From positions 1 through 64,000 of the forward strand of contig JAFEEH010000200.1 in the NCBI GenBank assembly GCA_018241185.1: a DNA stretch of 64,000 nucleotides, written 5' to 3'. The DNA is from Pseudomonadota bacterium (GTDB taxonomy: Bacteria > Pseudomonadota > Gammaproteobacteria > Burkholderiales > Burkholderiaceae_C). The notes under the pieces are model-generated. The model did no database searches and was not told the DNA's origin. It worked only from the letters and a program-made list of their open reading frames with translations. Within the stretch, counting starts at the first letter, position 1; every line of letters starts with the position of its first letter. Made by a program: the position numbers and the translations under genes. Below are positions 1-8,356 of this stretch, one piece after another.

Positions 1-653
1 AGCACCTGCGCGGCCGCGGCGAGCGAGGCGCCGGTGGTCATCACGTCGTCGACCAAGAGCACGCGGCACCCCTCGACCTCGGCGCGCCGCGCCGGCTCGA
101 GGGCGAAGGCGCCACGCAGATTGCGCAGGCGCTGCGCGCGTGGCAGGCCGGCCTGCGAGGGCGTGTCGCGCACGCGCAGCAGCAGGGTGGCGTCGCAGCG
201 CCCGGGGGCCAGCCGGCGTGAGAGCGCCAGGGCTTGGTTGAAGCCGCGTTCGCGCAGGCGCCGGGCATGGAGCGGCATGGGCAGCACCCGGTCGGCTGCG
301 TCCAGCGCCGGCTCGGCCCAGGGCGTGGCGCGCATCAGCGTCGCCAGCGGTGTGGCCCAGCCGGCCTCGCCCTGGAACTTGAAGCGGGCGATGCAGTCGG
401 TCCAGGGCCAGGCGTAGTCGCAGGCGGCCAGGCAGGCGTCCAGCGGCGGCGGGTGGCGCAGGCAGGCGCCGCATTGCGTCACGCCCGCCGGCACGCGCAG
501 CGCACAGGTGCGGCAGCGCGGCACCGGCTGGGCGAAGCGGGTCACGCAGGCATCGCACAAGGGGCGGGCGGGCCACGCGTGGCAGACGGCACACTGGCTG
601 GGCAAGCCGCCGAGCCAGGACCGGAACAGCCGTGCAGGAGAAAGGGTAGACAT
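1..653 (-). CDS. comF: ComF family phosphoribosyltransferase-like protein (3' end cut)
   Basis: The reading frame opens with ATG at 653 and runs off the window edge at base 1, so the C-terminus is missing. About 217 residues are visible. The N-terminus holds a double zinc ribbon with cysteine pairs (CAVC and CDAC near residues 21-36, then CRTC and CGAC near 47-64). The C-terminal part carries the PRPP-binding loop 'VLLVDDVMTTGAS', as in type I phosphoribosyltransferases. ComF proteins act in DNA uptake in competent bacteria, and their enzymatic substrate is not settled. A stop codon lies three codons upstream, which fixes the start, but the purine-rich stretch before the ATG is very close for a ribosome binding site. 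The gene diverges from the BioC-like gene. Confidence 0.9.
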   Translation of the reverse strand, partial: MSTLSPARLFRSWLGGLPSQCAVCHAWPARPLCDACVTRFAQPVPRCRTCALRVPAGVTQCGACLRHPPPLDACLAACDYAWPWTDCIARFKFQGEAGWATPLATLMRATPWAEPALDAADRVLPMPLHARRLRERGFNQALALSRRLAPGRCDATLLLRVRDTPSQAGLPRAQRLRNLRGAFALEPARRAEVEGCRVLLVDDVMTTGASLAAAAQV

Positions 654-736
654 GCCTTCCTATACTGGCGCGCTTTCGCGATGCCGGCCTCCCCGCCAAC
701 GGGGCTTGCGCCCGTCATTCGTGACCTTTTCGCTCC

Positions 737-1651
737 ATGCCCACCGAATCCCACCGGCGTCCGCCGACCATCGACCCCGTGGCGGCGCAGCGCTGGTTCC
801 GGCGCGTGCCGGTCGAGGGCTCGCCCTGGCTGCACGAGGAGATCGGCCGGCGCATGGAGGACCGGTTGCAATGGATCAAGGCGCGGCCGCGCCAATGGGC
901 CGACTGGTCGCCCTTGCGCGGCGGGCTGCAAGCGCATGCCCTCGTCGCCCAGCGCTATCCCGATGCGCAGGCCTGGGTCGTCGAGCCCGAACCCGGGCTG
1001 CAGCCGGCCACCGCGCAGGCGCTGGCGTCGCCCTGGTGGAGCACGAAGCGCTGGCGCGGTGGCCGCACCCACCTGTTCGAGCCGCTGCCCGAGGGCGGCG
1101 TCGACCTGCTCTGGGCCAATATGGCGCTGCACATGGCGGCCGACCCGGAGGCGCTGATCGGCCAGTGGCATCGGCAGGTGGCGGTGGACGGCTTCCTGAT
1201 GTTCTCCTGCCTCGGGCCCGACACCGTGCGTGAGCTGCGCGCCGTGCACGCCCGCCTCGGCGGGCAGCCCGCGGGCCACGAGTTCACCGACATGCACGAC
1301 TGGGGCGACATGCTGGTCCACGCCGGCTTTGCCGAGCCGGTGATGGACATGGAGCGCATCGTGCTGACCTGGGGCTCGCCCGAGGCCGCGCTGGCGGAAC
1401 TGCGCACCCTGGGCCGCAACCTGCACCCGGCGCGCTTCCCGGCCCTGCGGGGCCGTGGGTGGAAGGGCGCGCTGATGGAGGCGCTGGGCGGCCTCGCCGT
1501 GCCAGGCGAGCACGACGGTCGCATCGCGCTGACCTTCGAGGTCATCTACGGGCACGCCTTCCGACCGGCTGCCCGGATGTCGGTGGCGAACGAGAGCGCG
1601 GTCTCGCTGCGCGACATGAAGGCGATGCTGGGCCGCGGTCGGCCCGCTTGA
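737..1651 (+). CDS. BioC-like methyltransferase-fold protein with degenerate SAM motif I
   Basis: This 304-residue protein resembles malonyl-ACP O-methyltransferase BioC. It shows the post-motif region 'VDLLWANMALHMAADP' (about 117-132) and the strand 'GFLMFSCLGPDTVRELR' (about 153-169), typical of the BioC/class I fold. The glycine-rich SAM loop expected near residue 55 (VLDxGCGTG type) is replaced by 'WADWSPLRGG', so catalytic competence is doubtful. No bio genes lie nearby; it sits between comF and the cytochrome oxidase operon. Fold assignment is fairly secure. The biotin role is inference from family resemblance, and a divergent or inactive methyltransferase is equally possible. Confidence 0.7.
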   Translation: MPTESHRRPPTIDPVAAQRWFRRVPVEGSPWLHEEIGRRMEDRLQWIKARPRQWADWSPLRGGLQAHALVAQRYPDAQAWVVEPEPGLQPATAQALASPWWSTKRWRGGRTHLFEPLPEGGVDLLWANMALHMAADPEALIGQWHRQVAVDGFLMFSCLGPDTVRELRAVHARLGGQPAGHEFTDMHDWGDMLVHAGFAEPVMDMERIVLTWGSPEAALAELRTLGRNLHPARFPALRGRGWKGALMEALGGLAVPGEHDGRIALTFEVIYGHAFRPAARMSVANESAVSLRDMKAMLGRGRPA

Positions 1652-1882
1652 GCCCCGCCGTCGGGGACACAGGGAAATCCCCGAGAGTGGCCGCGCCCCT
1701 GGGCGCGGGCGTCGCGCAGCGGACTCACCCGTGCCCCGCGCCGGTGCGCGGGCGCCGGGATCGCGAGATGCCCGCGCTACAATCCTTCGTTGCGTGAACC
1801 TCGGGGGATGGTCCCCTGACCAAAGTCCCCGGATTCCCGTCCGGCCCGGCTTGGCGCACCACCCGATCTGCTGAACTCGCAC

Positions 1883-2359
1883 GTGCCGAATTCCGTGTTT
1901 CGCTTCGCCACCGTCTCGGGCCAGAACGTCCACTGGTTCCTGAGGCGCAACTGCTCGATCACGCCGAGCCAGCTGGGCTGGCTGTACGCGTCGCTGTGCG
2001 TGGTGTCGATGGGCATCGGGCTGGTTTTCTGGGTGCATGGCGCCCGCCTCGTGCTTCCTTTCGCCTGGCTCGAACTCGCTGCGGTCGGGCTGGCCTTCAT
2101 CCTGTACGCGCGCCACGCCACCGATGGCGAACGCATCGCCCTCGAGCAGGGGCGCCTAGTTGTCGAGCTCGAGAACGGCGGGACCGTGGAGCGCGCCGAA
2201 TTTCTGCAGCACCAGGTCCGGGTGGAACCTCAGGCCAGCGACCGTTCGCTGATCGAGGTCTCGGGCCAGGGGCGGTCGGTACGGGTGGGGCGCTACGTGC
2301 GCCCCGAATTGCGTGCTGCGCTGGCGAGGGAGATTCGCATGGCCCTGCGCGGCGCTTGA
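1883..2359 (+). CDS. DUF2244 family integral membrane protein
   Basis: A 158-residue protein with two adjacent hydrophobic segments (about residues 34-50 and 58-76, including 'LYASLCVVSMGIGLVFWVHG') followed by a soluble C-terminal domain rich in beta-prone and charged residues. This matches DUF2244 proteins, which often sit directly upstream of coxB in betaproteobacteria. The start is GTG at 1883, preceded by about 230 bases without another gene. It points into the oxidase operon, with 66 bases to coxB. The function is unknown; a role with cytochrome oxidase is inferred only from position. Confidence 0.75.
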   Translation: MPNSVFRFATVSGQNVHWFLRRNCSITPSQLGWLYASLCVVSMGIGLVFWVHGARLVLPFAWLELAAVGLAFILYARHATDGERIALEQGRLVVELENGGTVERAEFLQHQVRVEPQASDRSLIEVSGQGRSVRVGRYVRPELRAALAREIRMALRGA

Positions 2360-2425
2360 AGCGCCCGGGGGCCCGCGCGCGGCGGAGCCGGTGGATTGAT
2401 TGGAAGCCTTGAAGAAGTGAACACG

Positions 2426-3595
2426 ATGAAGAGCATTTGGACCAAGCCGGCGGCATTGCTGCTGGTGGCCGGCGCGGCGTTCAGCAGTGCGGCGCATGCG
2501 GTGAGCGACCTGCCCGGCGGCCCGGCCGTGCGCCAGCTCAACCTGCCGGTGGGCGTCACCAAGATTTCCGAAGAGCAGCACTTCCTGCACAACGCCCTGC
2601 TGGTGCTGTGCAGCGTCATCTTCGTCGCCGTGTTCGCGGTGATGTTCTATTCGATCTGGAAGCACCGCAAGTCGGTGGGCCACAAGGCCGCCAATTTCCA
2701 CGAGTCGGTGGTGGTCGAGGTCGTCTGGACCATCGTGCCCTTCATCATCGTGATCCTCATGGCCCTGCCAGCCACCAAGGTGCTGGTGGCCCAGAAGGAC
2801 ACAACCAATGCCGACCTGACCATCAAGGTCACCGGCTACCAGTGGAAGTGGGGCTACGACTACATCAAGGGCGAGGGCGAGGGCCTGTCCTTCATCTCCA
2901 CCCTGGACAGCTCGCACCGTGCCCTGTCCGACGCCGGCGCCAAGGGCGACGTGCCCGCCGACTACCTGCTCAAGGTCGACAACCCGCTGGTCGTGCCCGA
3001 GAAGCAGAAGATCCGCATCATCACCACGGCCAACGACGTGATCCACGCCTTCGCCGTGCCGCAGTTCGGCATCAAGCAGGACGCGATTCCCGGCTTCGTG
3101 CGCGACACCTGGTTCCGCGCCGAGAAGACCGGCGACTACTATGGCCAGTGCCAGGAGCTGTGCGGCAAGGAACACGCCTACATGCCGATCCATGTGAAGG
3201 TGGTCTCGGCCGCCGACTACAAGGTCTGGGTCGACGCCAAGAAGAAGGAGGCCGCGGCCAAGCTCGACGACCCGACCAAGGTCTGGACGCTGCCGGACAT
3301 CCTGGCGCGCGGCGAGAAGGTGTACGCCGCCAACTGCGCGGCCTGCCACCAGGCCAACGGCAAGGGGGGCGGCCCGATCAAGCCGCTGGACGGCTCGCCC
3401 GTGGTGCTCGATGCCGACCATGCCAAGCAGATCCACGTGCTGCTCAATGGACAGAACAACGGTGCGATGCCGTCCTGGAAGCAATTGAGCGACACCGACC
3501 TCGCGGCCGTGGCCAGCTACACCAAGAACAGCTGGTCGAACAAGACCGGTCAGCTCGTCCAGCCTGCCGAAGTGCTGGCCCAGCGCGGCAAGTAA
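2426..3595 (+). CDS. coxB: Cytochrome c oxidase subunit II with fused cytochrome c domain (caa3 type)
   Basis: Subunit II of the haem-copper terminal oxidase, which accepts electrons at the CuA centre and passes them to subunit I. The 389-residue protein has a signal peptide, two membrane helices (about 45-72 and 90-115) and a periplasmic cupredoxin domain with the CuA ligand cluster 'CQELCGKEHAYM' (cysteines near 242 and 246). A C-terminal cytochrome c domain has 'CAACH' at about 304-308 and a likely axial Met in 'GAMPSW'. The start at 2426 gives a proper signal peptide; an in-frame ATG ten codons earlier does not. It is the first oxidase subunit gene of the operon. The cytochrome c fusion marks a caa3-type enzyme using soluble or membrane cytochrome c. 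Confidence 0.97.
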   Translation: MKSIWTKPAALLLVAGAAFSSAAHAVSDLPGGPAVRQLNLPVGVTKISEEQHFLHNALLVLCSVIFVAVFAVMFYSIWKHRKSVGHKAANFHESVVVEVVWTIVPFIIVILMALPATKVLVAQKDTTNADLTIKVTGYQWKWGYDYIKGEGEGLSFISTLDSSHRALSDAGAKGDVPADYLLKVDNPLVVPEKQKIRIITTANDVIHAFAVPQFGIKQDAIPGFVRDTWFRAEKTGDYYGQCQELCGKEHAYMPIHVKVVSAADYKVWVDAKKKEAAAKLDDPTKVWTLPDILARGEKVYAANCAACHQANGKGGGPIKPLDGSPVVLDADHAKQIHVLLNGQNNGAMPSWKQLSDTDLAAVASYTKNSWSNKTGQLVQPAEVLAQRGK

Positions 3596-3634
3596 GCCGT
3601 CGCCGACGACGAATAGCCAAGGAAGACAGTCCCC

Positions 3635-5269
3635 ATGAGCGCAGTCCTCGATCCCCACGGCCACGCCGGCCACGGCGAACACGTCCATGACGAGCACCAC
3701 GACCATCCGCACGGCTGGCGCCGCTGGGTGTTCGCGACCAACCACAAGGACATCGGCACGCTGTACCTGCTGTTCTCGTTCACCATGCTCATGGTGGGCG
3801 GTGTGCTGGCCCTGCTGATCCGCGCCGAGCTGTTCCAGCCCGGACTGCAGCTGGTGAACCCGGAACTGTTCAACCAGTTCACCACGATGCACGGCCTGAT
3901 CATGGTGTTCGGCGCCATCATGCCGGCCTTCGTGGGCTTCGCGAACTGGATGATCCCGCTGCAGATCGGCGCCTCGGACATGGCCTTCGCGCGGATGAAC
4001 AACTTCAGCTTCTGGCTGATGATCCCCGCGGCCCTCATGCTCGTGGGCTCGTTCTTCATGCCGGGCGGCGCACCCGCCGCGGGCTGGACGCTCTACGCGC
4101 CGCTCACGCTGCAGATGGGCCCGTCGATGGATGCCGGCATCTTCGCGATGCACATCCTGGGCGCCAGCTCGATCATGGGATCGATCAACATCATCGTCAC
4201 CATCCTCAACATGCGCGCCCCGGGCATGACGCTGATGAAGATGCCGATGTTCTGCTGGACCTGGCTCATCACCGCCTACCTGCTGATCGCCGTGATGCCC
4301 GTGCTGGCCGGCGCGATCACCATGACGCTGACCGACCGCCACTTCGGCACCAGCTTCTTCAACCCCGCCGGCGGCGGCGACCCGGTGATGTACCAGCACA
4401 TCTTCTGGTTCTTCGGCCACCCCGAGGTCTACATCATGATCCTGCCGGCCTTCGGCATCATCAGCCAGATCGTGCCGGCCTTCGCGCGCAAGAAGCTCTT
4501 CGGCTATGCCTCGATGGTGTACGCCACCAGCTCCATCGCCATCCTGAGCTTCATCGTGTGGGCGCACCACATGTTTACCACCGGCATGCCGGTGACGGGC
4601 CAGCTCTTCTTCATGTACGCGACCATGCTGATCGCGGTGCCCACGGCGGTGAAGATCTTCAACTGGATCGCGACCATGTGGCAGGGCTCGATGACCTTCG
4701 AGACCCCGATGCTCTTCGCCGTCGGCTTCATCTTCGTGTTCACGATGGGCGGCTTCACCGGCCTGATCCTGGCCGTGGCACCGATCGACATCCAGCTGCA
4801 GGACACCTACTACGTGGTGGCGCACTTCCACTACGTGCTGGTGGCCGGTTCGCTGTACGCCATGTTCGCGGGCTACTACTACTGGGCGCCCAAGTGGACG
4901 GGCGTGATGTACAACGAGACGCGCGGCAAGATCCACTTCTGGTGGTCGCTGATCTCCTTCAACATCACCTTCTTCCCGATGCACTTTCTGGGGCTGGCTG
5001 GCATGCCGCGTCGCTACGCCGACTACCCCATGCAGTTCGCTGACTTCAACGCCATCGCCACGGTGGGCGCCTTCGGCTTCGGCCTGGCGCAGGTGTACTT
5101 CTTCCTGTTCGTCGTGCTGCCCACGATGCGCGGCAAGGGCGAACCCGCACCGCAGAAGCCCTGGGAAGCGGCCGAAGGCCTGGAATGGGAAGTGCCGTCG
5201 CCGGCTCCCTTCCACACCTTCGAGAACCCGCCCAAGCTCGACGCGACCGCCACCAAGGTGATCGGCTGA
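3635..5269 (+). CDS. coxA: Cytochrome c oxidase subunit I
   Basis: The catalytic subunit of the aa3-type oxidase, carrying haem a and the haem a3-CuB centre where oxygen is reduced and protons are pumped. The protein has 544 residues, normal for the family, and is almost entirely membrane helices. The N-terminus is His-rich. The active-site motifs '[17 protein letters not shown]' and '[11 protein letters not shown]' hold the CuB histidines and the His-Tyr region, and '[17 protein letters not shown]' holds the two haem-binding histidines. An AAGGA ribosome binding site lies at proper distance before the ATG, 39 bases after coxB. Confidence 0.98.
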   Translation: MSAVLDPHGHAGHGEHVHDEHHDHPHGWRRWVFATNHKDIGTLYLLFSFTMLMVGGVLALLIRAELFQPGLQLVNPELFNQFTTMHGLIMVFGAIMPAFVGFANWMIPLQIGASDMAFARMNNFSFWLMIPAALMLVGSFFMPGGAPAAGWTLYAPLTLQMGPSMDAGIFAMHILGASSIMGSINIIVTILNMRAPGMTLMKMPMFCWTWLITAYLLIAVMPVLAGAITMTLTDRHFGTSFFNPAGGGDPVMYQHIFWFFGHPEVYIMILPAFGIISQIVPAFARKKLFGYASMVYATSSIAILSFIVWAHHMFTTGMPVTGQLFFMYATMLIAVPTAVKIFNWIATMWQGSMTFETPMLFAVGFIFVFTMGGFTGLILAVAPIDIQLQDTYYVVAHFHYVLVAGSLYAMFAGYYYWAPKWTGVMYNETRGKIHFWWSLISFNITFFPMHFLGLAGMPRRYADYPMQFADFNAIATVGAFGFGLAQVYFFLFVVLPTMRGKGEPAPQKPWEAAEGLEWEVPSPAPFHTFENPPKLDATATKVIG

Positions 5270-5289
5270 TCCGGAGCGCGGAGACGTCC

Positions 5290-5400
5290 ATGACGCCCGA
5301 ACAGAAGAGGAACAACCGCCGCATGGGGCTCACGCTGGCCTCCATCGCGCTGATGTTCTTCATCGGTTTCATCGTCCGAATGGTCTGGGTGGGGCACTGA
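5290..5400 (+). CDS. Cytochrome oxidase small assembly-type membrane protein (36 residues)
   Basis: A very short gene with ATG at 5290 encodes a 36-residue protein: a charged N-terminus 'MTPEQKRNNRRMG' followed by one membrane helix of about 20 residues ending 'VRMVWVGH'. It lies 20 bases after coxA and 4 bases before ctaG, in the place where betaproteobacterial oxidase operons usually carry a tiny single-helix protein annotated as a cytochrome oxidase small assembly protein. Position, codon phase and typical shape support it as real. A role in oxidase assembly or stability is inferred from context. Confidence 0.75.
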   Translation: MTPEQKRNNRRMGLTLASIALMFFIGFIVRMVWVGH

Positions 5401-5404
5401 CGCC

Positions 5405-6028
5405 ATGGGTTTCGGCCAACGCCTTCGCCGCGAGAACGTCCGCATGGTCGGCAAGCTGGCCATCGTGGCGGGGGGCATGTTCGCCTTCGGCTATGCGCTG
5501 GTGCCGTTGTACCGCGCGATCTGCGAGGTGACCGGCATCAATGTGCTCGCCCGTTCCGAGCTGGAAGTGCCCGGGGGCGCCAAGGGGGGTGCGCAGGTCA
5601 AGCTGCCCGCCAATACGCAGGTCGACACCTCCCGGACGATCACGGTGGAGTTCGACGCCAATGCGCGCGGCCTGTGGGAGTTCGCTCCGGCCCAGCGCTC
5701 GATGCAGGTGCATCCCGGCGAACTGCACACAGTGATGTACGAGTTCCAGAACACCCAGAACCGGCGCATGGCCGCTCAGGCGATTCCGAGCTATGCGCCG
5801 CAGCAGGCGGCACCGTACTTCAACAAGCTCGAGTGCTTCTGCTTCAACCAGTACACGCTCGATGCCGGCGAGAAGAAGCATTGGCCGGTCGCTTTCGTGA
5901 TCGACCCCAAGATTTCCAAGGACGTGAAGACGATCACGTTGTCGTACACCTTCTTCGAGGTGGGCGGCAAGACGCCTGCCGCGCCGACGGCTGGTGCCAC
6001 GCAACTGTCCGCGGAGCCGCGCTCATGA
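5405..6028 (+). CDS. ctaG: Cytochrome c oxidase assembly protein CtaG (Cox11 family)
   Basis: Cox11/CtaG inserts copper into the CuB site of subunit I. The 207-residue protein has one N-terminal membrane helix (about residues 18-38) and a periplasmic immunoglobulin-like domain. The copper-binding CFCF motif sits within 'KLECFCFNQ', with cysteines near 144 and 146. The downstream DUF2970 gene starts within its stop codon (ATGA). Its place between coxA and coxC is the normal one in betaproteobacteria. Confidence 0.96.
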   Translation: MGFGQRLRRENVRMVGKLAIVAGGMFAFGYALVPLYRAICEVTGINVLARSELEVPGGAKGGAQVKLPANTQVDTSRTITVEFDANARGLWEFAPAQRSMQVHPGELHTVMYEFQNTQNRRMAAQAIPSYAPQQAAPYFNKLECFCFNQYTLDAGEKKHWPVAFVIDPKISKDVKTITLSYTFFEVGGKTPAAPTAGATQLSAEPRS

Positions 6029-6237
6029 CGCAGGTCGACGGCAGCCCGGAAAAGAAGGCTTCCCTGTGGCGCACCGTGAAGGCGGTGGCCTGGGGCTTCT
6101 TCGGCGTGCGCAAGAACAGCGAATACCAGAAGGACAGCGCGAGCCTGTCGCCCCTGCACATCGTGGCGGTGGGCTTCGTCGCGGTGCTGGTCTTCGTCGG
6201 CGTGCTGGTTGCGCTGGTCAAGTTCGCCGTGGCCTGA
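6025..6237 (+). CDS. DUF2970 small membrane protein
   Basis: A 70-residue protein whose ATG overlaps the ctaG stop (ATGA), implying translational coupling. The N-terminal half is polar with a conserved-looking 'TVKAVAWGFFGVRK' segment; the C-terminal half is one hydrophobic helix ('IVAVGFVAVLVFVGVLVALV'). This matches DUF2970, a small family found in betaproteobacterial oxidase operons. Its function is unknown; placement suggests an oxidase accessory subunit or assembly aid. Confidence 0.8.
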   Translation: MTQVDGSPEKKASLWRTVKAVAWGFFGVRKNSEYQKDSASLSPLHIVAVGFVAVLVFVGVLVALVKFAVA

Positions 6238-6301
6238 GCCGGTGCACGTGTCCGCAATGGTTTGATTGAGTCAGAAGAGAAGAGAAAGCCCAGGAGCTGA
6301 A

Positions 6302-7183
6302 ATGAGTTCGACCACCCACGGCGCCACGCCTTACTACTTCGTGCCCGGGCCTTCGCGGCACCCGGTGATGGCGGCCATCGGCCTGTTCTTCGTCATCCTC
6401 GGTGCAGGGCAATGGGTCAACGGCCACACCTGGGGCGCCTATTCGCTGGGCTTCGGCCTGCTCTGGTGGTGGATGGTGCTGTACCAGTGGTTCGGCGAGG
6501 CCGTGCGCGAGAGCGAGAGCGGCCGCTACGGCCACAAGATCGACCTCTCGTTCCGCTGGAGCATGAGCTGGTTCATCTTTTCGGAGGTAATGTTCTTCGG
6601 CGCGTTCTTCACCGCCTTGTGGTGGGCCCGCACCCATGCGCTCCCGAACCTCGGCAGCCTGGACAACGCGCTGCTCTGGCCCGATTTCAAGGCCGTGTGG
6701 CCCAGCATGCAGGCCGGTGCGACCGGTTCGCCGGCGGGCATCGTCGAGCCCTTCCAGACCGTCGGCCCGTTCTGGCTGCCGACCATCAATACGGCGCTGC
6801 TGCTGACCTCGGGCGTGACGCTCACCATCGCCCACCACGCGCTGCGTGCCGACCATCGCGCGCAGTGCATCCGCTTCATGTGGCTCACCGTGCTGCTGGG
6901 CGTGGTCTTCCTCGGCGTGCAGATCTACGAGTACCACCACCTGTACACCGAGCTGAACCTCAAGCTCAGCTCCGGCACCTACGGCTCGACCTTCTTCATG
7001 CTCACCGGCTTCCACGGGCTGCACGTGTTCGTCGGCATGCTCATGCTGCTGTTCATCACGCTGCGGCTGATGAAGGGCCACTTCACGCCCGAGCGCCACT
7101 TCGGCTTCGAGGGAGCGGCCTGGTACTGGCACTTCGTCGACGTGGTGTGGCTGGGCTTGTACGTCCTCGTCTACTGGATGTAA
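6302..7183 (+). CDS. coxC: Cytochrome c oxidase subunit III
   Basis: Subunit III stabilises the catalytic core and supports proton uptake. The protein has 293 residues and seven membrane helices, with the recognisable 'FRWSMSWFIFSEVMFFGAFF' helix and the C-terminal 'GAAWYWHFVDVVWLGLYV' segment containing the family's conserved W-HFVD-VW pattern. The start at 6302 has an AGGAG box seven bases upstream; an earlier in-frame start at 6266 lacks one. A strong bidirectional terminator follows, closing the structural part of the operon. Confidence 0.97.
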   Translation: MSSTTHGATPYYFVPGPSRHPVMAAIGLFFVILGAGQWVNGHTWGAYSLGFGLLWWWMVLYQWFGEAVRESESGRYGHKIDLSFRWSMSWFIFSEVMFFGAFFTALWWARTHALPNLGSLDNALLWPDFKAVWPSMQAGATGSPAGIVEPFQTVGPFWLPTINTALLLTSGVTLTIAHHALRADHRAQCIRFMWLTVLLGVVFLGVQIYEYHHLYTELNLKLSSGTYGSTFFMLTGFHGLHVFVGMLMLLFITLRLMKGHFTPERHFGFEGAAWYWHFVDVVWLGLYVLVYWM

Positions 7184-7204
7184 GCCAAGCGCATGACTCA
7201 CAAC

Positions 7205-7232
7205 AAAAAAAGCGCCGCAAGGCGCTTTTTTT
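7205..7232. terminator. Bidirectional Rho-independent terminator
   Basis: A run of A, a six-base stem AGCGCC/GGCGCT with a GCAA tetraloop, then a run of T. It reads as an intrinsic terminator on both strands, serving coxC on the plus strand and the converging DUF2909 gene on the minus strand. It starts about 20 bases after the coxC stop. Confidence 0.9.
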
Positions 7233-7276
7233 CATGGCTCGGTCTTGGTGGCGATGCCGATGCCCATCGCCCGGCC

Positions 7277-7498
7277 TCACTTGCCGACCGGCAGGCCCCC
7301 TGGCTGGATGTACCCGAACTTCCACGCCAGCAGGATGCACAGGAACAAAAGCACCGACAGGCCGATCCGAACCGTGAGGGCGCGCGCCATGCCGCCCGAT
7401 TTGGCGCGGCCGTCGCGCCCGTCCTTCAGCATGTAGAACAGCGCCCAGCCCAGGCTCCCCAGGATGCCGACGAAGGCCAGGGCGACAAGGTATTTCAT
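7277..7498 (-). CDS. DUF2909 twin-transmembrane small protein
   Basis: A 73-residue protein made of two hydrophobic helices ('LVALAFVGILGSLGWALFYM' and 'RIGLSVLLFLCILLAWKFGY') joined by a short charged loop 'KDGRDGRAKSG'. This fits DUF2909 (twin transmembrane protein), commonly found in opposite orientation between coxC and the SURF1 gene in this bacterial group. ATG at 7498 is chosen; an ATG three codons earlier (7507) is also possible. The function is unknown. Conserved position within the oxidase locus suggests a link to the respiratory chain. Confidence 0.8.
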   Translation of the reverse strand: MKYLVALAFVGILGSLGWALFYMLKDGRDGRAKSGGMARALTVRIGLSVLLFLCILLAWKFGYIQPGGLPVGK

Positions 7499-7534
7499 GA
7501 GCCCCATTATCGGCCGCGGCAGTCGGCGGACCCC

Positions 7535-8356
7535 ATGCGCGACGTGCCGCTGACCCCGTCGGACGGTCGCCCGACGCGCCACCGCAGCCGCACGCGGTTC
7601 TGGGTCATGACGCTGGCCACGCTGGCGATGGTCGCCGTGACGCTGTCGCTCGGGCGCTGGCAGCTTTCGCGGGCTGCGCAGAAGGAAGCGCTGCAGGCGC
7701 GCATCGCGGCGCAGGAAGCCTTCCCTCCCCTCGATGTCTCGGCCTTCCTGTCGGTCGAGGACATGCCCAGCGAACTGCACCGGCGCGTGAAGCTGCGCGG
7801 CCTGTGGATCCCGACCCAGACCGTGCTGCTGGACAACCGCCAGATGAACGGCACGCCGGGCTTCTACGTGCTGACGCCGCTGGCGCTCGAGGGCATCGAG
7901 CAGACAGTCATGGTCCAGCGCGGCTGGGTGCAGCGCAACTTCATCGACCGCACGCAGGTGCCGGCCATCGACACGCCGGCCGGCCTGGTCGACGTCGAGG
8001 CGCGCATCGAGCCGCCGCCCGCGCACCTGCTGCAGTTGGGCGCCGATCCTCCGGCGCAGCCGGCCTCCACCGCCGCGCCCGGGCCGGCCAAGGCGGCCGA
8101 TGTAGGGGCATCGCGCATCCGGCAGAATCTCGACCTCGCCGCCTTCAAGGCCGAGACCGGGCTGCCGTTGCGTACCGACATCTCGCTGCAGCAGGTGGGT
8201 GCGGCCTCGGAAGGTCTGCAGCGCGAGTGGCCGGCGCCCGCGCTGGGCATCGAGAAGCACTACGGCTACGCCTTCCAGTGGTTCGGACTCGCAGCCCTCC
8301 TGGTCATCCTTTATGTCTGGTTCCAACTCATCGCTCCCCGCCGCCGCCGTGGCTGA
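7535..8356 (+). CDS. SURF1 family oxidase assembly protein
   Basis: SURF1/Shy1 proteins help insert haem a into subunit I. The 273-residue protein has the typical two-helix layout: an N-terminal helix (about residues 22-40, ending 'LGRWQLSRAAQKEAL', the family's conserved G-WQ-R pattern) and a C-terminal helix ('WFGLAALLVILYVWF'). Between them lies the periplasmic loop with 'LDNRQMNGTPGFYVLTPL' and 'VQRGWV', characteristic of the family. A proline/alanine-rich insertion lies near residues 170-190. The next gene begins within its end. Confidence 0.93.
   Translation: MRDVPLTPSDGRPTRHRSRTRFWVMTLATLAMVAVTLSLGRWQLSRAAQKEALQARIAAQEAFPPLDVSAFLSVEDMPSELHRRVKLRGLWIPTQTVLLDNRQMNGTPGFYVLTPLALEGIEQTVMVQRGWVQRNFIDRTQVPAIDTPAGLVDVEARIEPPPAHLLQLGADPPAQPASTAAPGPAKAADVGASRIRQNLDLAAFKAETGLPLRTDISLQQVGAASEGLQREWPAPALGIEKHYGYAFQWFGLAALLVILYVWFQLIAPRRRRG

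Noticed and set aside
2156-5215. Very long open frame on the minus strand opposite coxB and coxA (about 1000 codons).
   Set aside because: It lies wholly opposite genes with exact cox motifs, its translation is Arg/His/Gly-rich without domains, and long antisense frames are expected at this GC content.
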